DNA of 64,000 nt from Pseudosulfitobacter sp. DSM 107133 (GCF_022788695.1 NZ_CP085154.1:2790001-2854000); one strand, 5' to 3'; counted from the stretch's first letter, positions 35,517-43,824 are shown. Numbers and translations are program-made. Notes: generated by a model from the sequence alone, not told the origin.

Positions 35517-37181
35517 ATGTCCGACCTCTGGCGCGGCAACTGGGCAACGCGCGCCCGCATCGTCAGCGGGCTGGCCCTAATGCTGTATGCGTTGCTGCAC
35601 TTTCTCAATATCGGCCTGGGCCTGTTCTCGCCCGACTGGCTTGAAAGCGGCCAGGAGCTTCGCAAAATATTCTCCCGCAGCCCGGTGGGCGGCGTGTTGC
35701 TCTACGCAATGCTGATCCTGCACGCGGGCCTGGCGCTCTGGCGCCTGATCGAACGGCGCAGCCTGCGCATGCCGCGCGCCGAGGCGGTGCAATACACCTT
35801 TGGCTTTTCCATTCCGCTGTTGCTGATAACGCACATCACCTTCACCCGCATTGCCCACGAGGTTTACGACGTCGAGGACCAGATGGGATATCTGATGTAT
35901 CTGATCTGGGGCACCAAATCGGCGCTGACCCAAAGCGTGCTGCTGCTTATTGTCTGGATACACAGCTGCATCGGCCTGCACTTCTGGCTGCGCGGACGGG
36001 CGTGGTGGCGGCGCAACACCCATGTGCTGACGGGTCTGGCGGTGCTGGTCCCCGCCTTTGCGCTGGCCGGCTTTGTGACCGAAAGCCGCCGTTTGCAGCT
36101 GGCTGCCCAGGACGAAGACACACGTCTGGACATGCTGGATGCCTACAACTGGCCCGGCCCCGGGCAGTTCACGCACCTTTTCGAGATCGACGCCGCATTG
36201 TACTGGGGATTTGTCGTTCTTCTCTGCTCTGCTCTGGCGCTGCACTTTGCCCTGCGGCTGAATGCACGGCGCAGCAGCGTACGTATCACCTATTCGGACG
36301 GGCCAACCATCACCGCACCCGTGGGCCAGACACTGCTGGAAATGTCACGCGGCGCGGGCGTGCCGCACACCGCCCTGTGCGGGGGCAAGGGCCGGTGCAC
36401 CACCTGCCGCGTAATGATCGAAGCGGGTGCCGAAGATCTCCCACCGCCCTCGGAGGCCGAAGCACGCAGCCTGCAAGCTGTGGGGGCTGCCTCGGGCACG
36501 CGGCTGGCTTGCCAGATCAAACCTGCGCAGGCGATGACTGTTCATCGTGTGTTTGCCCACGGCACCCGTATCGCGCGCGGATCGGCCACGCAGGGGCAGG
36601 AACGTCCGCTTGCGATTCTGTTTCTGGACATGCGCGGCTTTACCGCGCGCACCGCAGGGCAACTGCCCTATGATGTGGTGTTCCTGCTGAACCGGTTCTT
36701 TGACGCGGTTGTGCCAGCGGTGACGGCTTCGGGGGGCAAGATCGACAAATATCTGGGTGACGGGTTTCTGGCCCTGTTCGAAACCCCCGACACCGCCTCT
36801 TCGGCACAGGCTGCCTTGACGGCGGCCGCCGGGATCGGGCGGGCGCTGGATGCGTTCAATGCCGGCCTGCAAGCCGAAGGCGCGCCGCCCGTGGGTATTG
36901 GAATCGGGCTGCATCTGGGCAACGTCGTGTTGGGGGAAATCGGCGCGCAGGGCGATGCGCCGCGCACCCTGATCGGGGATGCCGTCAATGCCGCCAGCCG
37001 GCTTGAGGCCGCGACCAAGCCGATGAAAGTCGAACTGCTGATCAGCGCCGCCGTGCTGCACGCCGCCGGCCTTGAGCCCCCCGGCGAACTGGTGCCTCTG
37101 TCCTTGCGCGGGGTTGATGGCGACATCCACGCCCTGCCTGTACCCAAGGCCGCCAACGCGCCACAAATGCCCGCGCCCTAG
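35517..37181 (+). CDS. Membrane protein fusing TM region, 2Fe-2S ferredoxin domain and class III nucleotide cyclase
   Basis: A 554-residue protein. Residues 1-245 hold about five to six hydrophobic segments with histidines in or near them (H28, H69, H106, H114, H149, H155), resembling a fumarate-reductase-type cytochrome b anchor. Residues ~255-345 form a plant-type ferredoxin domain with C288, C294, C297 and C332 (C-x5-C-x2-C ... C). Residues ~362-545 are a class III cyclase with metal-binding D371 (ILFLDMRGF) and D415 (KYLGDGF), the adenine-selecting K411 and D488, and the transition-state N491/R495 pair (DAVNAASRLE), all intact. It is predicted to make cAMP under redox control. It starts at ATG 35517 with AAGGAG upstream. 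Confidence 0.88.
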   Translation: MSDLWRGNWATRARIVSGLALMLYALLHFLNIGLGLFSPDWLESGQELRKIFSRSPVGGVLLYAMLILHAGLALWRLIERRSLRMPRAEAVQYTFGFSIPLLLITHITFTRIAHEVYDVEDQMGYLMYLIWGTKSALTQSVLLLIVWIHSCIGLHFWLRGRAWWRRNTHVLTGLAVLVPAFALAGFVTESRRLQLAAQDEDTRLDMLDAYNWPGPGQFTHLFEIDAALYWGFVVLLCSALALHFALRLNARRSSVRITYSDGPTITAPVGQTLLEMSRGAGVPHTALCGGKGRCTTCRVMIEAGAEDLPPPSEAEARSLQAVGAASGTRLACQIKPAQAMTVHRVFAHGTRIARGSATQGQERPLAILFLDMRGFTARTAGQLPYDVVFLLNRFFDAVVPAVTASGGKIDKYLGDGFLALFETPDTASSAQAALTAAAGIGRALDAFNAGLQAEGAPPVGIGIGLHLGNVVLGEIGAQGDAPRTLIGDAVNAASRLEAATKPMKVELLISAAVLHAAGLEPPGELVPLSLRGVDGDIHALPVPKAANAPQMPAP

Positions 37182-37412
37182 GGCAAAACGCATGACCAGC
37201 ACACAAAGCCGATATGCGCCATTCGCCAAAACCCGCAAAAACAGGACAAAACACCCCGAAAACCCATCTCGACAGGGGAATTTGTGCCGATTTTGCGTCA
37301 CATGTGATTTTGCCTGCGCTCTGCATCTGGACGCCCAGCGCCCAGCCCGCTATTGCCCGCATCAAGCGCTGTCCGCAGGGCCGCCTCCACCCGTTGAACG
37401 AAAGCAATCTTC

Positions 37413-39131
37413 ATGCCGATGCAGAATAATCTCGCCCCGATTCCAGAACTATATGTTTCCTACGATTCAGCCCAGAAGCTCAAACTCGAGGCGGCCGATC
37501 TGGTCAGCCACGATCTGACCCCGCGCCAGATCTGCGATCTGGAATTGCTGATGAACGGCGGGTTTAACCCGCTCAAGGGCTTTTTGACCGAAGAAGATTA
37601 CAACGGCGTCGTGGAAAACATGCGGCTGGCCGACGGCAGCCTGTGGCCGATGCCGATCAACCTCGACGTAAGCGAAAAATTTGCCGAGTCGCTGGAAATT
37701 GGTCAGGACATCGCCCTGCGCGACCAGGAAGGCGTAATTCTGGCCACCATGACTGTCACCGACCGTTGGGAGCCGAACAAGGCCAACGAAGCGGAAAAGG
37801 TCTTTGGTGCCGATGACATCAAACACCCCGCAGTGAACTATCTGCACAACCAGGCAGGCAAGATCTATCTGGGCGGTCCGGTCACCGGTATCCAGCAACC
37901 CGTGCACTATGATTTCCGCGCCCGCCGCGACACGCCCAACGAATTGCGCAGCTACTTCCGCAAAATGGGCTGGCGCAAAGTGGTTGCATTCCAGACCCGC
38001 AACCCGCTGCACCGCGCCCACCAGGAACTGACCTTCCGCGCCGCGCGCGAAGCACAGGCCAACCTGCTGATCCACCCCGTTGTCGGCCTGACCAAACCGG
38101 GTGATGTCGATCACTTTACCCGCGTGCGCTGCTACGAAGCCGTGCTGGACAAATACCCGGCGGCCACCACGTCGATGTCACTGCTGAACCTTGCCATGCG
38201 TATGGCCGGCCCGCGCGAGGCCGTGTGGCACGGTCTGATCCGCAAGAACCACGGCTGCACCCACTTTATCGTTGGTCGTGACCACGCGGGCCCCGGCTCG
38301 AACTCCAAAGGCGAAGATTTCTATGGCCCCTATGACGCGCAGGACCTGTTCCGCACGCATCAGGAAGAAATGGGCATCGAAATGGTCGATTTCAAACACA
38401 TGGTCTATGTGCAGGAACGCGCCCAATACGAAGCCATGGACGAAATCGAAGACAAAGACGACGTCACAATCCTGAACATCTCGGGCACCGAGCTGCGCCG
38501 CCGTCTGCAAGAAGGTCTGGAGATCCCCGACTGGTTCTCCTTCCCCGAAGTGGTCAAGGAACTGCGCCGCACCAAGCCGCCGCGTTCGCAGCAGGGCTTT
38601 ACCGTGTTCTTCACCGGTTTTTCGGGCTCGGGCAAATCCACCATCGCCAACGCCCTTATGGTCAAGCTGATGGAAATGGGTGGCCGCCCCGTGACATTGC
38701 TGGACGGCGATCTGGTGCGCAAGAACCTCAGCTCGGAACTCGGCTTCTCGAAAGAGCACCGCGACCTGAACATCCGGCGTATCGGGTATGTGGCGTCGGA
38801 AATCACCAAGAACGGCGGCATCGCCATCTGCGCGCCCATCGCGCCCTATGCCACAACCCGCCGCGCTGTGCGTGAAGACGTTGAAGCCTTTGGTGCCTTT
38901 GTCGAAATTCACGTTGCCACCTCGATCGAGGAATGCGAGCGCCGCGACCGCAAAGGCCTGTACAAGCTGGCCCGTGAAGGCAAGATCAAAGAGTTCACCG
39001 GCATCTCTGACCCCTATGATGTGCCGGAAAACCCCGAGCTGAGCGTCGAAACCGAGAATGTAGACGTCGACAACTGCGCCCACCAGGTTCTGCTGAAGCT
39101 GGAAAGCATGGGTCTGATCGCCGCCGAATAA
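37413..39131 (+). CDS. Bifunctional sulfate adenylyltransferase/adenylylsulfate kinase
   Basis: A 572-residue fusion that makes APS and then PAPS from sulfate and two ATP. The N-terminal sulfurylase (~1-390) has QTRNPLHRAHQEL and GRDHAGPGSN; the C-terminal APS kinase (~395-572) has the P-loop GFSGSGKST, DGDLVRKNL and the lid segment KGLYKLAREGKIKEFTGI. The ATG at 37413 or 37419 may be used. It may feed assimilation or sulfation. It is closed by a terminator and has no cys neighbours here. Confidence 0.95.
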   Translation: MPMQNNLAPIPELYVSYDSAQKLKLEAADLVSHDLTPRQICDLELLMNGGFNPLKGFLTEEDYNGVVENMRLADGSLWPMPINLDVSEKFAESLEIGQDIALRDQEGVILATMTVTDRWEPNKANEAEKVFGADDIKHPAVNYLHNQAGKIYLGGPVTGIQQPVHYDFRARRDTPNELRSYFRKMGWRKVVAFQTRNPLHRAHQELTFRAAREAQANLLIHPVVGLTKPGDVDHFTRVRCYEAVLDKYPAATTSMSLLNLAMRMAGPREAVWHGLIRKNHGCTHFIVGRDHAGPGSNSKGEDFYGPYDAQDLFRTHQEEMGIEMVDFKHMVYVQERAQYEAMDEIEDKDDVTILNISGTELRRRLQEGLEIPDWFSFPEVVKELRRTKPPRSQQGFTVFFTGFSGSGKSTIANALMVKLMEMGGRPVTLLDGDLVRKNLSSELGFSKEHRDLNIRRIGYVASEITKNGGIAICAPIAPYATTRRAVREDVEAFGAFVEIHVATSIEECERRDRKGLYKLAREGKIKEFTGISDPYDVPENPELSVETENVDVDNCAHQVLLKLESMGLIAAE

Positions 39132-39154
39132 AGCGCGCAAGACCGACAGATATG

Positions 39155-39187
39155 AAAAGGCCCCGTTGTGTTCAGCGGGGCCTTTTT
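39155..39187 (+). terminator. Intrinsic terminator after the SAT/APS kinase gene
   Basis: AAAAGGCCCCG / CGGGGCCTTTTT stem with a 10-base loop and a T-run. Confidence 0.9.
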
Positions 39188-39214
39188 AGTGATGCAATGC
39201 CGTGCCGGTGGCCG

Positions 39215-40060
39215 TCAAACCCCGTCGCGTACCATTTCGGCGGCGCTGCGTTCATAGTCCGACCACTCCACCGCCTGCGCTTTGGCACGCAGCAGCGCAG
39301 GGCGCATCGCCGCGTAAAGACCGGCATCGGCTTTTGCAATCGCTGCCAATATCTCGTCTTTGCTGGTGCAGACTATCATCGCGTCCGTGTCGAAATAGTC
39401 GGCCACATCCGGCGCGCCCCAATAGATCGGCACCGTTTCGCACAACAAGGCATCTACCAGCTTCTCGCTGAAATACCCCCCTGCCCGCATGTTCTCGATC
39501 ACCACCGAAAACCGGAATGGCGCCAGCCCTTCGTGCTTGTGCTCGAAGGGCGCATAGCCGCGCCCCATCAGCGTTACCCCCTGCGCCAGGGCGGCGACGT
39601 CGTGGCGCAATTTGTGCCCCTCCAGATCACGCCGGTTCGACGCAATCAGCGAAACCTCCTGGGTCTTGCTCAGATCCAGCGTCTCCCACTCTGGCACCCA
39701 AGTGCGCGCCGCTGCCAGAAACCGCGCATTCGGCGCGCCGCGCAACAGACCGGGATCATGGGTGAATATCCGGTGATAGCGCCAATGCGTCCAGCGCAGC
39801 AGCCGCAGGTGGCGTAAATGAATGGCGCGCGGCTCCACCACCATCACGCTGACCTGTGCAGCCACCCCGAAAGGGCGCAGATGCATCGCGGTCTTGGGGT
39901 AGACCAGCAGGTGATCCTGCGCCCCCAGATCCGCGACCGTGCCCTTGCTCAGGTGCGCCGGACGCCCGACAGGCCAGTGCAGCATGTCCAGCGGCAGATC
40001 AGCCACCCGCCGCCCGACGCCCTTGCCATAGGGCAGCACAGCGATTGCAGGATCAGTCAT
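39215..40060 (-). CDS. Glycosyltransferase family 10-like (fucosyltransferase fold) protein
   Basis: A 281-residue soluble protein. The C-terminal half carries the GT10 donor-binding pattern: FRFSVVIENMRAG, then GGYFSEKLVDALLCETVPIY and WGAPDVADYF. The N-terminal half is less conserved. GT10 enzymes transfer fucose or a related sugar; the actual sugar is unknown. No other polysaccharide genes are nearby. ATG 40058-40060 overlaps the phzF-like stop by eight bases, so the two are coupled. Confidence 0.8.
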   Translation of the reverse strand: MTDPAIAVLPYGKGVGRRVADLPLDMLHWPVGRPAHLSKGTVADLGAQDHLLVYPKTAMHLRPFGVAAQVSVMVVEPRAIHLRHLRLLRWTHWRYHRIFTHDPGLLRGAPNARFLAAARTWVPEWETLDLSKTQEVSLIASNRRDLEGHKLRHDVAALAQGVTLMGRGYAPFEHKHEGLAPFRFSVVIENMRAGGYFSEKLVDALLCETVPIYWGAPDVADYFDTDAMIVCTSKDEILAAIAKADAGLYAAMRPALLRAKAQAVEWSDYERSAAEMVRDGV

Positions 40061-40928
40061 CGCCAAGATCAAGCATCCCGGACATCAACACAAACCCCGC
40101 GCCCGCAACCTCGACGCCCGTGATCGCGTTGCGCGGCCCCAGCACCCGCACGTGTGCCTGTCCGGGGCGGCCCATTCCGTGCCCTTGCTCGGCAGTGAAC
40201 GTCGGCGTCTCGATCAGCCCCTGCCCCCACAGATAGGCTGCCATCGCGCCTGTGGCCGATCCGGTAAACGGGTCTTCGGACGGGCTGGGCGGGGCCATCA
40301 GCGACCGCGCGGCGGTGTCGCCTGCGGGCGTGAACCCTTCCAGCGTGCACCAGAACGGTTCCATCATGTCGATGTCAGTGCCCTGCGCCGCCGCCAGGTC
40401 GGCCAGGGCCTGAAGGTTCAACTGCACCCGCTCCAGCGTCGCCCGGTCTTTCAGAACAGTAATGACAAAGGGCAGACCGGTGCTGACCTGCTGGGGCGGG
40501 CTGACAATGTCATCCGCCGTCAAGCCCCCCACGGCCGCGACCAGCGCCGGATCGGCAAAACCACCGAATTGCGGCGCCACCTGCGTCATCGTCACATGGT
40601 TGCCCTGCACGTTCACCGGCACCAGCCCCGCACCGGTTTCCAGCACCAGCGGACCATCCGCGATCATCCCGCGCGCACGCATCGCGGCGACAGTGGCAAC
40701 GGTGGGATGCCCCGCAAAGGGAATCTCGCGGCTGGCCAGAAAATAGCGCACCCGCACATCGGCCACCTTTGACGGTCCGGTAAAGGTACACTCGACCAGA
40801 GATGTCTCGCGGACATAGGCCATGCAGGTTTCGCTGCCCAGCCCTGCGCCCTGATGCACCACGGCACAACCATTGCCACCAAAAGCACGGTCGGTGAACG
40901 CATCCACCCAGTCAAATTCATATGTCAT
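40053..40928 (-). CDS. PhzF family isomerase
   Basis: A 291-residue protein with the duplicated diaminopimelate-epimerase-like fold of PhzF. The N-terminal DWVDAFTDRAFGGNGCAVV, the catalytic Glu in TSLVECTF (about E46), PFAGHPTVATVAAM and DPFTGSATGAMAAYL are characteristic. In phenazine producers PhzF isomerises trans-2,3-dihydro-3-hydroxyanthranilate; isolated homologues have unknown substrates. Its start overlaps the stop of an upstream gene remnant (40925-41044). Confidence 0.9.
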   Translation of the reverse strand: MTYEFDWVDAFTDRAFGGNGCAVVHQGAGLGSETCMAYVRETSLVECTFTGPSKVADVRVRYFLASREIPFAGHPTVATVAAMRARGMIADGPLVLETGAGLVPVNVQGNHVTMTQVAPQFGGFADPALVAAVGGLTADDIVSPPQQVSTGLPFVITVLKDRATLERVQLNLQALADLAAAQGTDIDMMEPFWCTLEGFTPAGDTAARSLMAPPSPSEDPFTGSATGAMAAYLWGQGLIETPTFTAEQGHGMGRPGQAHVRVLGPRNAITGVEVAGAGFVLMSGMLDLGDD

Positions 40929-41044
40929 CGCATCCTCACACAGGCATTGGCCGCGCCGAAGCTGGCATCAAAGGCCACCATAGCCCCCGCGAAGACCGCA
41001 AGAAAAGCTGCATCTTCATCAGGCGGCGCGATGGGCAGACCGGA
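40925..41044 (-). pseudogene. 3' remnant of a lost gene upstream of phzF-like gene
   Basis: A frame of 39 codons (…LPIAPPDEDAAFLAVFAGAM… VAFDASFGAANACVRMR) ends in a TGA that overlaps the PhzF ATG (ATGA-type coupling), as a genuine operon neighbour would. It opens at an in-frame stop near 41045 and has no start codon in a good position. Beyond 41045 the sequence becomes AT-richer and the ABC-F gene begins. I read it as the C-terminal end of a gene whose front was lost, perhaps when the ABC-F segment arrived. Confidence 0.5.
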
Positions 41045-41084
41045 TCAATTTACAACTGATTGGCCTATTCTTGCCCCAACGGAT

Positions 41085-42602
41085 TTACGATGTCCCCATC
41101 GCCGCGCACAGAAACGGTTCCGGGCTGTCCACCTCTTCAAGCTTCTTGCCCTTGATCCACCAGAACCGATTGCCGACATTGCGCAGAAAGCTGCGGTCGT
41201 GACTGACCAGCAGGCAAGACGCGTCATGCGCAATCAGCTCGTCCTCCAGCGCTTCCTGTCCCTGGATATCAAGGTGGTTTGTCGGTTCGTCCAACAGGTA
41301 GAAATTCGGATTTTTCAGGCGCAGGACCAACATCGCCAGACGCGCCTTTTGTCCGCCAGACAATGCGCCAATCTTGGTATCCTGCATCTGTATCGCCACA
41401 CCCGCGCCCGCCAACACGCCGCGTGCGCGTTGATCACCGATGTCAAACTGCCCAGCGATTGCCGTCATGGGCGTGTCGCTGTCCGAAAGCTGGCTAAGAT
41501 GTTGATCGGAACAGGCCGGGACAATCGAAGGTGCACATTTCACCACGCTGTCACGGCCTTCGAATGCGTTTTGTATCAACTTGACCAGTTGCGTCTTTCC
41601 GGTGCCATTGGCCCCCAGCAACACAATCCGGTCGCCGGGAAGAATCCACTTTTGCCCCGTTTTGTACAAAACCCGGCCATCCGGCGTTTCGACCGCTATG
41701 TCATCCAATGTAACCAGCGCCTTTGCGTGAGTGCCGCTGTTTGCCAACGTGATGTCACCTGCGCTGCGATCCTGATGGGATGGCTTTGCCGCCGCCTCCA
41801 TCTGTGCTGCACGATCATTCAGTTGCCTGGTCTTGGTAACAAGCAGGTCCGAGCCGGAATTGATCCCGATATTCTTCAACTTCGCGGCCTGTTTGCGCAG
41901 CTGCTGTGCTTTGTTCAGATCGTTGGCAAAGCGCCGCTGGTCGGCAGCATCCGCTTCGTCCAGTGCCGCGCGGGCCGCCGAAAAAGCCAGCTGAAACACC
42001 CGCGACCGTTCGGCCCGCAAGAACAGCGTCCGGTTGGTTGTGGCATCCAGAAACGCCCGATCATGAGAGGTGATGACAACAGGCATATCGCGCGGCAGGC
42101 CGGCCAACCATTCCTGAAGCAATCCGATACGGTGCAGGTCCAGATGGTTCGTGGGTTCATCAAGCAGCAAAATATCGGGTTGCGTAATCCACGCAGCCGC
42201 CAACATCGCGGTGCGCTGCCATCCACCGCTCAGCGCGCTCAGGGGTTTGTGTTGCAACTCATAAGGGACACTCAGGTCGCCCAGCACCACATCCACACGC
42301 CAGCTTTCATATTCAGCTTGTTCAGCCGGAAGCGCGGCCAGCACCCAGTCGTAAAGGGTATGACCGTAGGCGTCCTGTGGAACGTTTTGCGGCACATATC
42401 CGGTTCGCAGACCGCGTGCGCGGATGATATCGCCGGTTGTCGGTTCACCGATCCCCGCCAGACACTCCAGAAGTGTCGTCTTCCCGCGCCCGTTTGCGGC
42501 GACCAGACCGACACGGTCACCCTTGGAAATGGTCAGGTTCAAGTCGTCAAAGAGAGGATCGCCAAGGACGACGCCCAAAGCGTTGATATTCAGAATTGTC
42601 AT
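41085..42602 (-). CDS. ABC-F family ATPase (possible ribosome-protection type)
   Basis: A 505-residue protein with two ABC domains and no membrane segments. First domain: Walker A AANGRGKTTL, signature LSGGWQRTAML, Walker B DILLLDEPTNHLDL. Second: Walker A LGANGTGKTQL, signature LSGGQKARLAML, Walker B YLLDEPTNHLD. The interdomain linker (~245-300) is charged and helical (ANDLNKAQQLRKQAAKLKN). ABC-F proteins act on the ribosomal E site; some give antibiotic resistance. The ~180-base leader has attenuator-like features (uORF 42692-42739, terminator-like hairpin 42621-42643), which points to a drug-inducible type. Confidence 0.88.
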   Translation of the reverse strand: MTILNINALGVVLGDPLFDDLNLTISKGDRVGLVAANGRGKTTLLECLAGIGEPTTGDIIRARGLRTGYVPQNVPQDAYGHTLYDWVLAALPAEQAEYESWRVDVVLGDLSVPYELQHKPLSALSGGWQRTAMLAAAWITQPDILLLDEPTNHLDLHRIGLLQEWLAGLPRDMPVVITSHDRAFLDATTNRTLFLRAERSRVFQLAFSAARAALDEADAADQRRFANDLNKAQQLRKQAAKLKNIGINSGSDLLVTKTRQLNDRAAQMEAAAKPSHQDRSAGDITLANSGTHAKALVTLDDIAVETPDGRVLYKTGQKWILPGDRIVLLGANGTGKTQLVKLIQNAFEGRDSVVKCAPSIVPACSDQHLSQLSDSDTPMTAIAGQFDIGDQRARGVLAGAGVAIQMQDTKIGALSGGQKARLAMLVLRLKNPNFYLLDEPTNHLDIQGQEALEDELIAHDASCLLVSHDRSFLRNVGNRFWWIKGKKLEEVDSPEPFLCAAMGTS

Positions 42603-42620
42603 AGGGGTCTCGGATCATAC

Positions 42621-42643
42621 AAAAGGATGCCGCAACGCGGCTA
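42621..42643 (-). terminator. Terminator-like hairpin just before the ABC-F start
   Basis: On the minus strand GCCGC-GTT-GCGGC is followed by ATCCTTTTG, 19 bases before the ATPase ATG. A terminator inside a leader is expected of an attenuator. Confidence 0.55.
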
Positions 42644-42676
42644 TGGGCGACCAATTGAGATGTATGTCTCGGGTCG

Positions 42677-42700
42677 GCCCTGCAAACGGATTTACAGGGC
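42677..42700 (-). promoter_or_regulatory. Hairpin GCCCTG-N12-CAGGGC over the leader ORF stop
   Basis: The left arm is formed by the last codons of the leader ORF and the loop contains its TAA. A ribosome stalled in the ORF would disrupt or mask it. Confidence 0.5.
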
Positions 42701-42739
42701 GAAGCGGGGACCATGCTGAAGTCGGCGGATGATACGCAT
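42692..42739 (-). CDS. Leader peptide MRIIRRLQHGPRFAL upstream of the ABC-F gene
   Basis: A 16-codon ORF on the ABC-F strand. GGGAGG lies 12 bases upstream of its ATG. The peptide has four Arg residues in 15, with an I-R-R-L segment like the basic stalling motifs of macrolide-type leader peptides. It ends 89 bases before the ATPase start. Very short, so confidence depends on the surrounding attenuator architecture. Confidence 0.5.
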   Translation of the reverse strand: MRIIRRLQHGPRFAL

Positions 42740-42778
42740 GTTCAGCTTGTGCCCTCCCATTGTAGATTGTGACCTTTG

Positions 42779-42809
42779 AAGTTTAGAAAACACAGTCCGT
42801 TTTCACAAG
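42779..42809 (-). promoter_or_regulatory. Putative sigma-70 promoter for the ABC-F leader
   Basis: On the minus strand TTGTGA, 17 bases, then TAAACT. The predicted start would give a leader of roughly 170 bases containing the short ORF and both hairpins. Confidence 0.4.
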
Positions 42810-42942
42810 CCCCCGATGAAAGGGCAGAGCTTTGGGCCGTGTTGCAGAGAGTTGTGATGTGGCGCGCGATCAAGTCCCGCGCTTCGTCCAGCGCCGCGAG
42901 GCCCGCAGGCTGCCGGCCTGCAAGGCCAGCAGCGCAGTTGTG
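42810..42942. other. Region between the ABC-F promoter and DUF1150 stop, no gene seen
   Basis: The DUF1150 frame continues open beyond its stop codon, but no start codon or ribosome site supports a separate gene. A GC-rich imperfect hairpin CTGCCGGCCTGCAAGGCCAGCAG (42907-42929) may end hsp20-DUF1150 transcription; it has no clear T-run. Confidence 0.4.
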
Positions 42943-43164
42943 TTAATGCACCGCTTGCGGGGCAAGGTCATTCTGGCGGGCCAGCACAAAGGCCATCTTG
43001 CGGTCTGCAACCAAGGCAATTTGCGTGCCCTGCGCGTCATGGACGGCATAAAGGTGGTCAAGCCCTTCGGCCTGTTCCTGAACGTCCTGCGGCAGATCGC
43101 TTACATCGATGGTTTTGACATACACGATGTTGCTTTTGGGTTCTGTGTCAAATGGCGTTTCCAT
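42943..43164 (-). CDS. DUF1150 family protein
   Basis: A 73-residue protein; YVKTIDVSDLPQDVQEQAEG, then LYAVHDAQGTQIALVADR and FVLARQNDLAP are the DUF1150 pattern. The family has no known activity and in alphaproteobacteria commonly lies beside Hsp20 genes, as here (four bases downstream of hsp20). Co-transcription suggests a heat-shock accessory role. Confidence 0.9.
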   Translation of the reverse strand: METPFDTEPKSNIVYVKTIDVSDLPQDVQEQAEGLDHLYAVHDAQGTQIALVADRKMAFVLARQNDLAPQAVH

Positions 43165-43168
43165 GTGG

Positions 43169-43582
43169 TTACCCTTTCCGAATGCTGATGGTCTGGACGA
43201 CTGTTTCGGGTTTTGCCCGCGTCAGATCGACATGCAGCAGACCGTTTTCAATGATCGCCTCTCCAACCTCAACGCTGTCGGCCAGCACAAAGGTCCGTTG
43301 GAATTGTCGCGCGGCGATGCCACGGTGCAAAAACACCCTGCCCTCGCCGTCATCGGATTGCCGCCCGCGGATCACCAGCGTACGGTCCTCGACCGTGATT
43401 TGCAGATCGTCCTCGGCAAATCCGGCCACCGCAAGGGTGATACGATAGGAAAAATCGGATGTTTGTTCGATATTGAAAGGCGGATAGCCTTCGTTTCCGG
43501 ATTTCGCCGTGCGTTCCAGCAGGCGTTCCAGTTGCTCGAACCCCAACATATGCGGGTGCGAACCAAGGGTCATTTTCGTCAT
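43169..43582 (-). CDS. Hsp20/IbpA family small heat-shock protein
   Basis: A 137-residue holdase chaperone. The alpha-crystallin domain spans ~38-125 (YPPFNIEQTSDFSYRITLAV, ending with ENGLLHVDLTRAKPE). The N-terminal part, LGFEQLERLLERTAK, fits the IbpA subgroup. The ATG at 43580-43582 follows AAGGACGTGTCGCA. A sigma-32-like promoter lies about 68 bases upstream. Followed by DUF1150. Confidence 0.94.
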   Translation of the reverse strand: MTKMTLGSHPHMLGFEQLERLLERTAKSGNEGYPPFNIEQTSDFSYRITLAVAGFAEDDLQITVEDRTLVIRGRQSDDGEGRVFLHRGIAARQFQRTFVLADSVEVGEAIIENGLLHVDLTRAKPETVVQTISIRKG

Positions 43583-43649
43583 TGCGACACGTCCTTATCA
43601 GATCAAGCGACAGTCAATTGCGGCCCCTTTTGGCAACCGCCTGATAAGA

Positions 43650-43678
43650 ATATGGGAAGATTTTCGCGCCCAGACAAG
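43650..43678 (-). promoter_or_regulatory. Sigma-32 (RpoH)-like promoter of hsp20
   Basis: On the minus strand CTTGTCT, 15 bases, then CCCATAT, close to the CTTGAAA-N13-15-CCCATNT heat-shock consensus. Confidence 0.55.
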
Positions 43679-43824
43679 GGGCCGGGCGGCCATGCCGGTG
43701 TCGCTTTGTTAAAAAGCAGCAATTTTAGCCACCCAATCGCAGCATTTGCGCTGCACGCACTCTATGCGCAACGGGGATCATCGCTTATGTTTACAACTCG
43801 TTACTCATCAGGAATCAACAATCC

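Noticed and set aside
41039..42820. TTTAGAAAAC shared by the IS left region (25352-25361) and the ABC-F upstream region (42783-42792), considered as evidence of a second IS remnant
   Set aside because: Only ten bases match, with no inverted repeat or transposase fragment; chance or shared promoter-like AT content explains it.
42735..42942. Read-through extension of DUF1150 after its TAA as a possible separate gene
   Set aside because: No start codon with a ribosome site; the segment covers the ABC-F promoter and leader area and resembles no family.
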